From Kribbella sandramycini (GTDB lineage Bacteria > Actinomycetota > Actinomycetes > Propionibacteriales > Kribbellaceae), in contig NZ_JABJRC010000009.1 of assembly GCF_013131805.1 (NCBI RefSeq), forward strand, positions 186,001-250,000: a stretch of 64,000 nt of DNA. Direction: 5' to 3'. Of the stretch, positions 42,206 through 50,771 are shown piece by piece. The position numbers and the translations under genes are program-made. The first letter of the stretch is position 1; each line of letters begins with the position of its first letter. The notes below the pieces were generated by a model that was not told where the DNA came from, made no database searches, and saw only the letters and a list, made by a program, of their open reading frames with translations.

Positions 42206-43078
42206 TCAGGCGGCTGAGGTTGCCGTGTTGATCTTGACCGGGGTGGCGGGGGCGCCGTCGGTGGGGCCGTTCTGGGGTTTGACGCCGGCTTGGGCGACCT
42301 TGTCGAGGATCTTCAGGGAGGGCTCGTCGATGGTGCCGAAGGCGGTGTACTGCGGGCCCAGGGCGGAGGCGTCGCCGTAGACGATGAAGAACTGGCTGCC
42401 GTTGGTGGCGGGGCCGGCGTTGGCCATGGCGACGATGCCGCGGCCGTACTTGAGGGTCGAGTAGACCTCGTCGGCGAAGCTGTAGCCGGGGCCGCCGGAG
42501 CCGGAGCCGGACGGGTCGCCGCACTGGAGGACCTGGAGGCCGTCGCCGACGGTGAGGCGGTGGCAGGTGGTGTTGTCGAAGTACTTCTGGCCGGTGAGGC
42601 TCAGGAAGCTCTTGACGGTGCAGGGCGCGAGCGCGCTGTCGAGGGTGAGCTGGAGGTCGCCGACCGAGGTGTTCAGGCTGACCTTCGTCGTCCCGGAGGC
42701 CTTGGTCTTGCCGTCCTCCGGGGCGTTCACCTTCTTGGCGGGCGCTTCGCCCTTCTTGTACGAGCAGTCGACCTCGGCCGGCAGCGGCTTGTCGCGCTTG
42801 GGCGCGGCCGCGAGGGCGGTCGGGATGCTCTTCGGCTTGTTCTCCGCGCCGGTCGGCTGCTCGTTGGTCGGCGGCGGGGTCTCGCCGCCGGCGGCCGGGG
42901 TGTCGTCGCCGCGGGTGCCGAAGACCACGAAGACCCCGACCAGGACAGCCACCACCGCCACCACGGCCGTGACCGTGATCGCCAGGTTGCGGCGCTGCTT
43001 GGCCTGTTCAGCCTGCCGCTCGGCCTGCCGTTTGGCTTTCCGCGCCGCGAGCTGCTGCTCATGGGTCTTCTTGGACAT
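42206..43078 (-). CDS. Membrane-anchored cyclophilin-type peptidyl-prolyl isomerase
   Basis: 290 aa: a basic, helical cytoplasmic start rich in Lys/Gln (about 1-30), one helix (LAITVTAVVAVVAVLVGVFV, about 32-51), a Pro-rich linker, and an extracytoplasmic cyclophilin domain with CHRLTVG (FHRV equivalent), LQCGDPSGSGSGGPGY and ATNGSQFFIVY. It would catalyse proline isomerisation in exported proteins. ATG at 43078, 12 bases downstream of the channel-like gene, so probably in one operon with it. Confidence 0.92.
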   Translation of the reverse strand: MSKKTHEQQLAARKAKRQAERQAEQAKQRRNLAITVTAVVAVVAVLVGVFVVFGTRGDDTPAAGGETPPPTNEQPTGAENKPKSIPTALAAAPKRDKPLPAEVDCSYKKGEAPAKKVNAPEDGKTKASGTTKVSLNTSVGDLQLTLDSALAPCTVKSFLSLTGQKYFDNTTCHRLTVGDGLQVLQCGDPSGSGSGGPGYSFADEVYSTLKYGRGIVAMANAGPATNGSQFFIVYGDASALGPQYTAFGTIDEPSLKILDKVAQAGVKPQNGPTDGAPATPVKINTATSAA

Positions 43079-43090
43079 GCAAACCCTCCC

Positions 43091-45007
43091 TCACCGAGAT
43101 GTCTGGAGGGAACTTACAGCGTCAACCTGAGAACTGTCTGTTAAACCGGCCGAACTGTGATCAGCCAGCACCACCACCCGATCACCCGCGCCGAGCGTCA
43201 CCGGCGCGTCCGGCGCCGGGTTCAGGACCACGCCGTACGCCGGGGGCCGGTGGAAATCGGCGTGCGTGCGGTACCCGATCGCGGTCTCCCCGCGCCGCCG
43301 GGCCGCCTCGGCCAGCGTGGCGAAGTTGGCCGGCTCGCCGGGGACGACGTAGTCCGCGGCCGGGTTGAGGTAGATCTCCGCGCCGTCGGGGCTGAGCAGC
43401 TCGGCGAAGACGCCGGCCAGGTTCCGGTTCTCGGTCAGCTGGGTGAGCAGCAGGCTGATCAGCTTCTCGCTGACCACGAAGTCGTCGGCCCGGGTGACCT
43501 GGGCGATCTCGCGGTTCGCCTCGTCGTTGATCTCGCTGACGATCGAGTACGGGTCGCCGAGCTGCTGCTCCAGATCGCGCAGGTGCAGCAGCGTCAGCAG
43601 TGTGCGCGCGTCCGCCTCCTGACCGCCGCGCCCGTCGGCCGACAGCACGATCACGTGCTGGTACGTCGCCACGTCGAGCGCCTCCAGCTCGGCCCGGTTG
43701 GTCGGGTCGCAGTACGTCGTACCGACGGTCAGGTGGGTGTACGAGCCGAGCTGGGTCGGGTCCGGCCCGGCGACCTGCAGGTGCGAGCCGGGTGCGGCGA
43801 ACTCGTCGAGCAGCGCGACGATCTTCGGGGCGCGCTTGTTCCAGCCGATCATCAGCGTCCGCGCCGGCTCGGCCGGACGCCGAACCACCGGCGCGATCGC
43901 GTTCGGCAGGATCGGGACGGCGGTGTGCGCACGATGGATCAGGCTGTCGTCGTCCGCGAGCACGATCAGCTCGTCCGTCGCGTCGACGATCCGGGCGGAC
44001 GGCGGGTTCAGTTCGATCTTGCCGTCGGCGGCGCGGAGCCCGACCGGGATACCGCGGTCGAACGTCCGGCTCACCTCGCCGAACGGCTGCCCGGCCGCGG
44101 AGGCCTCGGCACGCAGGTAGAACTCCGTCCCCGCGAAGGCCAGCAGGTCGGTGCAGACCGCGGACAGCCCGGACTGCCGGTGCGCCTGGACGATCAGCCG
44201 GACGGCGAGATCGTCCGCGCCGACCAGTTGCGTCCGCGGCCCACCGGCCAGCTGCGCCGCGGCGAGGTTGTCGGAATCGTTGACCGCGGCCACTACCTGC
44301 GGACCGCCGGACGCACGCGACCGGTCGCCAAGCGCGAGCAGGATCTTGATCACCTGGATGTCGGCGTCCTCGACCGGCGGCGGCAGCACCATCACCGACC
44401 GGGCCTCGGCCAGGTTGACCAGGTCGAGGTCGGCCGGACGCAGCGGGTTCCCGGTCCGGCAGACGACGACCGTCCGGCCGAGATCACCGACGCGCGCCCG
44501 GAGCGCGTCCTCCATCTCGACCTTGTCCTTGTCGGCCAGGATCGCGATACACGACCGCCGCTGGCTGTGGTTGGCCTGCACCAGCTCGGCGACCACCGTG
44601 AACACCTGCTCGGACCAGCCCAGGACGACGGTGTGCCCACGCTCGACCACCTTCGACCGCCCCTTGCGCAGGTCCGCGATCTTGCCCTCGAGCCCGGTCG
44701 TCAGCACCCCGATGAACGCGCTCACCACGAAGATCCCGCCAACCGTGATCGCCAGCATCAACCCCATGAACACAGGGCTCCCGGAGTCCCCGCTCACAGT
44801 GCCCGCGTCGATCGCCCGCATCAGCGTCAGCCAGAAGACATCCGGCCACCCGCCGTGCTGCTGCACGTCGCCGGGCACCAGCCAGATCACCAGCACCGAC
44901 ACGATCAGCACCAGCAAGGTCGATGCCAGCCCCAGCCATCCGACCAGCGCCGGCGTCCCCCGCGACATCGTGCTGTCGAACCAGTACCGCGCCCGCGCCC
45001 GCCACAT
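43091..45007 (-). CDS. CASTOR/POLLUX-like ion channel regulator protein
   Basis: 638 aa: two N-terminal helices (about 20-46 and 80-106) flanking a pore-like segment, then tandem RCK-like nucleotide-binding domains (VERGHTVVLGWSEQVF at about 126, and TLMIGWNKRAP at about 395). This is the build of the CASTOR/POLLUX/SYM8 family (plant nuclear cation channels and bacterial relatives). The pore lacks a clear GYG filter, so potassium selectivity is not assured. ATG at 45007. Confidence 0.85.
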   Translation of the reverse strand: MWRARARYWFDSTMSRGTPALVGWLGLASTLLVLIVSVLVIWLVPGDVQQHGGWPDVFWLTLMRAIDAGTVSGDSGSPVFMGLMLAITVGGIFVVSAFIGVLTTGLEGKIADLRKGRSKVVERGHTVVLGWSEQVFTVVAELVQANHSQRRSCIAILADKDKVEMEDALRARVGDLGRTVVVCRTGNPLRPADLDLVNLAEARSVMVLPPPVEDADIQVIKILLALGDRSRASGGPQVVAAVNDSDNLAAAQLAGGPRTQLVGADDLAVRLIVQAHRQSGLSAVCTDLLAFAGTEFYLRAEASAAGQPFGEVSRTFDRGIPVGLRAADGKIELNPPSARIVDATDELIVLADDDSLIHRAHTAVPILPNAIAPVVRRPAEPARTLMIGWNKRAPKIVALLDEFAAPGSHLQVAGPDPTQLGSYTHLTVGTTYCDPTNRAELEALDVATYQHVIVLSADGRGGQEADARTLLTLLHLRDLEQQLGDPYSIVSEINDEANREIAQVTRADDFVVSEKLISLLLTQLTENRNLAGVFAELLSPDGAEIYLNPAADYVVPGEPANFATLAEAARRRGETAIGYRTHADFHRPPAYGVVLNPAPDAPVTLGAGDRVVVLADHSSAGLTDSSQVDAVSSLQTSR

Positions 45008-45085
45008 ATTCCACTCCTCAGCCTCACTCGAACCCGGTGACTATAGGCGACCCCGGGGTGACTGGCGGAGTGACCTCTTCATCGT

Positions 45086-45115
45086 GCATACTCAGTATCT
45101 AGATACCGAGTATGC
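45086..45115. promoter_or_regulatory. 30-bp near-perfect palindrome before a secreted protein gene
   Basis: GCATACTCAGTATCT|AGATACCGAGTATGC pairs at 14 of 15 positions and contains inner AGTAT/ATACT sub-repeats, like a double operator. It is 24 bases upstream of the ATG at 45139. The AT-rich core stands out in this genome. No adjacent regulator gene is seen. Confidence 0.7.
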
Positions 45116-45138
45116 AATCCACCAAGAGGGGATACATC

Positions 45139-45519
45139 ATGAGGATTCGGCTGATCGGGGCGGCACTGGGCGTGGCAATGCTCGCGGCGGCGCCGGTGGC
45201 GGCGCACGCGGCGCCGGCCAAGGCGCAGACGTCGCAGCCCTACACCCATCTCGTCCAGGGCAAGGACTGGAACACCGGCGGCACGTACATCGCCACCGGC
45301 GGCGACATCAAGCTCAACCTGAGCACGCTGGAGAAGAACACCCAGGTCCTCGTCGAGGAGTGCGAGGGCCCGGATCTCGGCGACGTCAAGAAGTTCACCA
45401 AGAAGGCGCCGAGCCACACCCTGGCCACCGGGATCGCGAAGGGCACCTGCTTCCTGGTGCTGCTCTCGCCGGCCACCGGTACCGGCGGCTACCTGGTCAA
45501 GGGCACGCTCAGCTACTGA
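45139..45519 (+). CDS. Small secreted hypothetical protein
   Basis: 126 aa with a signal peptide (RLIGAALGVAMLAAAPVAA, cleavage near AHAAP) and a compact beta-rich mature domain with two cysteines (VEECEGP, KGTCFLV), reminiscent of PPC-like or other small sandwich domains. No firm family. ATG 45139 follows AAGAGGGG and sits behind the 30-bp palindrome, so expression is probably tightly regulated. Confidence 0.8.
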   Translation: MRIRLIGAALGVAMLAAAPVAAHAAPAKAQTSQPYTHLVQGKDWNTGGTYIATGGDIKLNLSTLEKNTQVLVEECEGPDLGDVKKFTKKAPSHTLATGIAKGTCFLVLLSPATGTGGYLVKGTLSY

Positions 45520-45527
45520 GTGCGCCG

Positions 45528-45559
45528 GGGCGCCGCGGCTTTGCAGGCCCGCGGCGCCC
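45528..45559. terminator. Bidirectional hairpin between convergent genes
   Basis: Perfect 11-bp stem GGGCGCCGCGG / CCGCGGCGCCC (45528-45538, 45549-45559) fills the 46-base gap between the secreted-protein gene and the carboxylase gene and could serve both. Confidence 0.7.
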
Positions 45560-45565
45560 TCGACC

Positions 45566-47341
45566 TCAGTCCTTGATCTCGCAGAGGACGGCGCCGGCCG
45601 ACACGGTGGCGCCGACCTCGGCGTTCAGGCCGGTCACGGTGCCGGCCTTGTGCGCGTTCAGCGGCTGCTCCATCTTCATCGCCTCCAGGACGACGATCAG
45701 GTCGCCCTCGGCGACCGTGGCGCCCTCCTCGACCGCGAGTTTCACGATCGTGCCCTGCATCGGCGAGGTGAGCGAGTCACCGGACGCCGCGGCGCCCTTA
45801 CCGGACCCGCCGGCCCGCCGCGCCGGCTTCTTCTTGGCCGCCGCGCCGCCACCGGCCGCAGCACCGGAGCCGACACCGAGACCGGCCGGCAGCACGACCT
45901 CGAGCCGCTTCCCGCCGACCTCGACGGTCACCTTCTCCCGCTCGCCCGCCTCCGCGGCCTCGCCCGGGGCGCCGTCGTACGGCGTCAGCTGGTTGTCGTA
46001 CTCGGTCTCGATCCAGCGCGTGTGCACCGTGAACCCGTCATCCCCGACGTACGCCGGATCCGACACGACGGCCGCGTGGAACGGGATGACCGTCGGCATC
46101 CCCTCGACGACGAATTCCTTCAGCGCGCGCCGCGACCGCTCCAGCGCCTGCGTCCGGTCCCGGCCGGTGACGATCAGCTTCGCGACCAGCGAGTCGAACG
46201 CGCCGGGCACGGTCTCACCCTCGTCGTACCCGCCGTCGATCCGGACGCCGGGGCCGCTCGGCGGCTTCCACTTGGTCAGGGTGCCGGGCGCGGGCAGGAA
46301 GCCGCGCCCGCCGTCCTCGGCGTTGATCCGGAACTCGATCGAGTGCCCGGACACCTCCGGGTCGTCGTACCCGAGCTCCTCGCCCTGAGCGATCCGGAAC
46401 ATCTCCCGGACCAGATCCAGCCCGGTGACCTCCTCGGAGACCGGGTGCTCGACCTGCAGCCGGGTGTTCACCTCCAGGAACGAGATCAGCCCGTCCTGCC
46501 CGACCAGGAACTCGCACGTCCCGGCGCCGACGTACCCGGCCTCGCGCAAGATCGCCTTGGACGACGTGTACAGCGTCTCCAGCTGCTCTGCGGTCAGGAA
46601 CGGCGCCGGCGCCTCCTCGACCAGCTTCTGGTAGCGGCGCTGCAGCGAGCAGTCCCGCGTGGAGACGACCACGACGTTGCCGTGCGAGTCGGCCAGGCAC
46701 TGGGTCTCGACGTGCCGCGGCTTGTCCAGGTAGCGCTCGACGAAGCACTCGCCGCGCCCGAACGCGCTGACCGCCTCGCGGGTCGCCGACTCGAACAGCT
46801 CCGGCACCTCGTCGAGCGTCCGCGCGACCTTCATTCCGCGGCCACCGCCGCCGTACGCCGCCTTGATCGCGATCGGCAGCCCGAACTCCTCGGCGAACGC
46901 GACCACCTCGGCCGCGTCGGCGACCGGGTTCGGCGTGCCGGGGACCTGCGGCGCGCCGACCTTCTCGGCGATGTGCCGCGCCTTGACCTTGTCGCCGAGC
47001 GAGTCGATCGCGGACGGCGGCGGCCCGATCCAGATCAGCCCGGCGTCGAGCACGGCCTGGGCGAATTCGGCGTTCTCGGCCAGGAAGCCGTAGCCGGGAT
47101 GGACGGCGTTCGCGCCGGAGCGGGCCGCGACGTCCAGGATCTTGGCGATGTTCAGGTAGGAGTCGGCCGGGGTCGCGCCGTCCAGCGCGTAGGCCTCGTC
47201 GGCCAGCCGGACGAACAGCGCGTCCCGGTCCTGATCGGCGTACACGGCGACGCTGCCCAGGCCGGCGTCGGCCGCCGCCCGGACGACGCGCACCGCGATC
47301 TCACCGCGGTTGGCGACCAGTACTTTGGTGATCTCGGACAA
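45566..47341 (-). CDS. Acetyl/propionyl-CoA carboxylase alpha subunit (biotin carboxylase + BCCP)
   Basis: 591-aa fused subunit. Biotin carboxylase: VLVANRGEIAVRVVRAA at the start, ATP-grasp loop AAYGGGGRGMKVART, and EVNTRLQVEHPVSEE. A linker rich in Ala/Lys/Gly leads to the biotin carrier domain with EAMKMEQ (Lys556). It supplies malonyl- or methylmalonyl-CoA with separate beta subunits not in this window. The TTG start at 47341 is supported by GGGAG seven bases upstream and the canonical N-terminus. Confidence 0.95.
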   Translation of the reverse strand: MSEITKVLVANRGEIAVRVVRAAADAGLGSVAVYADQDRDALFVRLADEAYALDGATPADSYLNIAKILDVAARSGANAVHPGYGFLAENAEFAQAVLDAGLIWIGPPPSAIDSLGDKVKARHIAEKVGAPQVPGTPNPVADAAEVVAFAEEFGLPIAIKAAYGGGGRGMKVARTLDEVPELFESATREAVSAFGRGECFVERYLDKPRHVETQCLADSHGNVVVVSTRDCSLQRRYQKLVEEAPAPFLTAEQLETLYTSSKAILREAGYVGAGTCEFLVGQDGLISFLEVNTRLQVEHPVSEEVTGLDLVREMFRIAQGEELGYDDPEVSGHSIEFRINAEDGGRGFLPAPGTLTKWKPPSGPGVRIDGGYDEGETVPGAFDSLVAKLIVTGRDRTQALERSRRALKEFVVEGMPTVIPFHAAVVSDPAYVGDDGFTVHTRWIETEYDNQLTPYDGAPGEAAEAGEREKVTVEVGGKRLEVVLPAGLGVGSGAAAGGGAAAKKKPARRAGGSGKGAAASGDSLTSPMQGTIVKLAVEEGATVAEGDLIVVLEAMKMEQPLNAHKAGTVTGLNAEVGATVSAGAVLCEIKD

Positions 47342-47366
47342 TGCACGACTCCCTTCAAGCCTGAGG

Positions 47367-47396
47367 CCACTCTAGAGTCCAAAGTCTGGACAGTGG
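47367..47396. promoter_or_regulatory. Nested short inverted repeats upstream of the carboxylase gene
   Basis: CCACT...AGTGG encloses GTCCA-aagtc-TGGAC, and a separate ACTCTAGAGT palindrome overlaps the left half. It lies in the 150-base divergent gap before the SMP-30 gene. Suggestive of a regulator site only. Confidence 0.35.
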
Positions 47397-47491
47397 GGAG
47401 GGCGTTGATCACATCCGGTGCCGGGCGCGCCGCCGAACAGCGACGGAATAAGGTCAGGACCTGAGTACGCCGCTGATCTGAGGGAGTCGAG

Positions 47492-48421
47492 ATGTCGGGG
47501 ATTCTGGAGCCGCTGGCGGGAACCGTGCCGGCGGTGTGGGAGAAACTGGACGACCGGTTCGACGGGATCCGGGGCGACCACCACCTCGAGCGGCTGTGGA
47601 CCGGCGGCCGCTGGCTGGAAGGGCCGGCGTATTCACCGGCCGGCCGCTACCTGGTCTGGAGCGACATCCCGAACGACCGGATCCTGCGCTGGGACGAGAC
47701 GTCGTACCAGGTGTCGGTGTTCCGGCAGCCCGCCGGTTACACCAACGGGCACACCCTCGACCAGCAGGGCCGCTTGGTCAGCTGCGAGCACGGCAACCGC
47801 CGCGTGACGCGGACCGAGCACACCGGCCAGGTGACCGTGCTCGCCGATCGGCACGAGGGCAACCGGCTGAACAGCCCGAACGACGTCGTCGTCCAGCGCG
47901 ACGGCTCCGTCTGGTTCACGGATCCGGCGTACGGGATCGACAACGACCTCGAGGGCTATCAGGCCGAGATCGAGACCGGCGGCTGCCATGTCTACCGGAT
48001 CGCGCCGGACGGCGTCCTGACCCGCGTCGCCGACGACTTCGACCGGCCGAACGGCCTGGCCTTCTCACCCGACGAATCGCTGCTCTACATCACCGACACC
48101 GAGCGGGCCACGATGCGCGTCTTCACGGTCGACGGCGATCGGATCTCCGGCGGCGAGCTGTTCGCCGAGTGCGGGAACGGCGCCTTCGACGGCATCCGGG
48201 TCGACACCGCGGGCCGCGTCTGGGCCTCGGCCGCGGACGGCGTCCACGTCTACCACCCGGACGGCACGCTGCTCGGCAAGCTGCTCGTCCCGGAGGTCGT
48301 CTCGAACCTGACCTTCGGCGGCCCGAAGCGCAACCGGCTCTTCATCACCGCCACGACCTCGGTCTACTCCCTCTATACGACCGTGAACGGCGCGGCCCCG
48401 CCGTACGCCGCACATGTCTGA
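47492..48421 (+). CDS. SMP-30/gluconolactonase family protein
   Basis: 309-aa six-bladed propeller hydrolase. Metal-site blocks: LEGPAYSPAGRYLVWSDIP with the early Glu, NSPNDVVVQRDGSVWFTDP, and RPNGLAFSPDESLLYITDT with the late Asn/Asp. It hydrolyses a sugar lactone; the substrate is unknown. ATG 47492 behind GAGGGAG. Its last eight bases overlap the start of the NB-ARC regulator gene, so the regulator is probably co-expressed. Confidence 0.92.
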   Translation: MSGILEPLAGTVPAVWEKLDDRFDGIRGDHHLERLWTGGRWLEGPAYSPAGRYLVWSDIPNDRILRWDETSYQVSVFRQPAGYTNGHTLDQQGRLVSCEHGNRRVTRTEHTGQVTVLADRHEGNRLNSPNDVVVQRDGSVWFTDPAYGIDNDLEGYQAEIETGGCHVYRIAPDGVLTRVADDFDRPNGLAFSPDESLLYITDTERATMRVFTVDGDRISGGELFAECGNGAFDGIRVDTAGRVWASAADGVHVYHPDGTLLGKLLVPEVVSNLTFGGPKRNRLFITATTSVYSLYTTVNGAAPPYAAHV

Positions 48422-50771
48422 CTTCGGGCCGGTACTGCGGAAGTTCCGCAAGGACGCCGGGCTGTCGCAGGAGCGGCTGGCCGAGGCAGCCGGTGTCAGC
48501 GTCGAGGCGATCAAGACGCTGGAGTCGGGCCGGCGGCGGTACCCGCGGTCGGCCACGCTCAACCTGCTGGCCGACGGGCTCGGCCTGACGAGCGAGCAGC
48601 GCGCTGAGCTCGCGGCCGCGGGCGACCGGAAGCAGACGCGGGTCAGCGTGCCCAGGCAGTTGCCGGACGACCTCGACGACTTCGCCGGCCGTGACCAGCA
48701 GATCGCCGAGCTGGAGCGGGTCTTCGCGGCCCAGCAGAGCCGCCCGGGCGTCGTGGTGACGTCGGCGATCGCCGGGATGGGCGGGATCGGGAAGACCGCG
48801 CTCGGCGTGCATGTCGCGCATCGCGTGGCCGACCGCTTCCCCGACGGCCAGCTGTACCTGAACCTGCGCGGCTTCGGGCCGGGGGAGCCGATGACGGTCG
48901 AAGAGGCGCTCAGCCGGCTGATGGAGAGCCTCGGCCTGCAAGCCGCCGACGAGCTGGCGGACGTCGGTGAGACGGCCGCGCGCTATCGGTCGGCGCTGGC
49001 CGGGCGCCGGGTGCTGCTACTGCTCGACAACGCGGCCGATGCGGCCCAGGTGGCGCCATTGTTGCCGGGGGCATCGACCTGTGCGGTGCTGATCACCAGT
49101 CGCCGCGGATTGACCGAGCTGCCCGGCGTCGCTCATGTGACCCTCGACGTGCTGCCCGACCGGGACGCCGTCCGGATGCTGGCGTCCGTCGTCGCTGACG
49201 GCCGGATCGCAGCCGATCCGGCCAGCGCGCTGGCGATCGCGCGGCTCTGCGGCGGGGTGCCGCTCGCGCTCCGGATCGCCGGGGCCCGGCTCGCCGCCGA
49301 ACCGACCTGGACGGCGGCGGATCTCAGCGACCGCCTGGACGCCGCGCACCGCCGCCTGGACGAGCTGTCGATCGCGGACCTGGACCTGCGGGCCAGTATC
49401 GAGCTCTCGGTCGCCGCCGCGGCCGACCGCGACCCGGAGACGATCGCCGCGTTCCGGCTGCTCGGCCTGCACGACGGCGAAGAGCTGGACGTCGAGGTCG
49501 CCGCCGCGCTGCTCGACCTGCCGGTCGCCGTGACGGAGCAGATCCTGGAGCGGCTGGTCGATCTGCACCTGCTCGACTCGGTGGCCCCGCGGCGCTACCA
49601 GTTGCACGACCTGCTCCGCAGCTTCGTCCAGGAGACGACGGCCCAGCTCGTCGACGACGCGGGCCGGGAAGCCGCGCGGATGCGGGTGCTGCGGCTCTAT
49701 CGCTCGGTCGCCTGGCGGGTCCGCTCGTTCGACTTCCTCGATTGCCTGATCGACGACTGGATGGACGCCGACTGGGTGGCCGGGGCCGAGGATCGCACGC
49801 TGGCAGAGGGCCTGGCCTGGCTCGATGCGGAGGCCGACGAGATCATCGGCGCGGTCCGCCGAGCCGCAACTGCGGCGGCGACCAAGGCGGAGCGGGTCCT
49901 GGTCGGTGAGCTCGTGGCTGGTCTGCTGCCGTACTTCCATCTCCGCCGCCGCTACTCCGACGGCGTCCTGCTCGGCACGATCGCCGTCGTCACCGCGGAT
50001 GCGATCGCGAACCCGCTGGCGGCCGCCGTGCTGCCTTTCGAGCTGGCCCAGCAATGCGGCGCGGCCGGTCACTACTCCTGGGCGCTCGGCTACATGACCA
50101 CCGCGCTCGCGGCGCTGCATGCCCTCGACTACGAGATGAAGACGCTGGAGGCCGACGTCCATCTGGGTGAGTACCTGGTCGAGCTCGGCCGGTACGACGA
50201 GGCGCGGGTCGCGGCCGAGCGCGCGGTCGCGGGCGCCGTCCGCGGGGAGTACGAGATCACCGAGGCCGACGGCCGGCTCATTCTCGGTATCATCGCCGGC
50301 CGACAGGGCCGGACGGCGACGCAGGACGAGGAGTTCGGCCGCGCTGTCGAACTCGTCCGCCGGGCCGGGACGCCGAACGCGCGGCAGTCGGTGCTGAACA
50401 CGGTCGGCTCCTCGTACCTGGAGACCGGCCGCTACGACGAGGCCCTGCGCTACTTCGAGGAGTGCCGGACGACGGCGCTCGGCGCCGGCCACGAGTTCGC
50501 CGTCGCCGAGGCGCTCGAAGGTCTCGGCCGGATCGAGCTGGCCCGCGGCGTCCTCGACGCCGCCGAGGACTACCTGCGCGCGGCCCTCGCCGTACTCGCG
50601 GGCACCTGGCAGCCGGAGGTCGGCGTCCGCGAGCACTTGGGCCGCGTCCTGGCCGCCGCCGGGCGGCACGAGGAGGCCGCCGTCCAATGGCGGATCGCCC
50701 TCGACCTCCTGGTCCGGCACGGCGCGCCGGACCAGGAGACGATCAGAGCGTTGCTGCTCACAACTTCTTGA
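48414..50771 (+). CDS. XRE-NB-ARC-TPR (STAND) transcriptional regulator
   Basis: 785-aa signal-transduction ATPase. An XRE helix-turn-helix (about 5-62: LRKFRKDAGLSQERLAEAAG) is followed by an NB-ARC NTPase with Walker A GMGGIGKTA (121-129), Walker B RRVLLLLDN and a GxP motif (CGGVPLALRIAG). A winged-helix region and about five TPR-like repeats (EYLVELGRYDEARVAAERA and later copies) complete it. Related to AfsR/SARP-type actinobacterial regulators, but with an XRE domain instead. STAND proteins can also act in phage defence; nothing here decides. Ends 14 bases inside the convergent transporter. Confidence 0.9.
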   Translation: MSDFGPVLRKFRKDAGLSQERLAEAAGVSVEAIKTLESGRRRYPRSATLNLLADGLGLTSEQRAELAAAGDRKQTRVSVPRQLPDDLDDFAGRDQQIAELERVFAAQQSRPGVVVTSAIAGMGGIGKTALGVHVAHRVADRFPDGQLYLNLRGFGPGEPMTVEEALSRLMESLGLQAADELADVGETAARYRSALAGRRVLLLLDNAADAAQVAPLLPGASTCAVLITSRRGLTELPGVAHVTLDVLPDRDAVRMLASVVADGRIAADPASALAIARLCGGVPLALRIAGARLAAEPTWTAADLSDRLDAAHRRLDELSIADLDLRASIELSVAAAADRDPETIAAFRLLGLHDGEELDVEVAAALLDLPVAVTEQILERLVDLHLLDSVAPRRYQLHDLLRSFVQETTAQLVDDAGREAARMRVLRLYRSVAWRVRSFDFLDCLIDDWMDADWVAGAEDRTLAEGLAWLDAEADEIIGAVRRAATAAATKAERVLVGELVAGLLPYFHLRRRYSDGVLLGTIAVVTADAIANPLAAAVLPFELAQQCGAAGHYSWALGYMTTALAALHALDYEMKTLEADVHLGEYLVELGRYDEARVAAERAVAGAVRGEYEITEADGRLILGIIAGRQGRTATQDEEFGRAVELVRRAGTPNARQSVLNTVGSSYLETGRYDEALRYFEECRTTALGAGHEFAVAEALEGLGRIELARGVLDAAEDYLRAALAVLAGTWQPEVGVREHLGRVLAAAGRHEEAAVQWRIALDLLVRHGAPDQETIRALLLTTS

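Noticed and set aside
48414..50771. Calling the NB-ARC protein a dedicated antiphage system
   Set aside because: The domain set also fits ordinary actinobacterial regulators and no effector domain is visible; kept as a hypothesis only.
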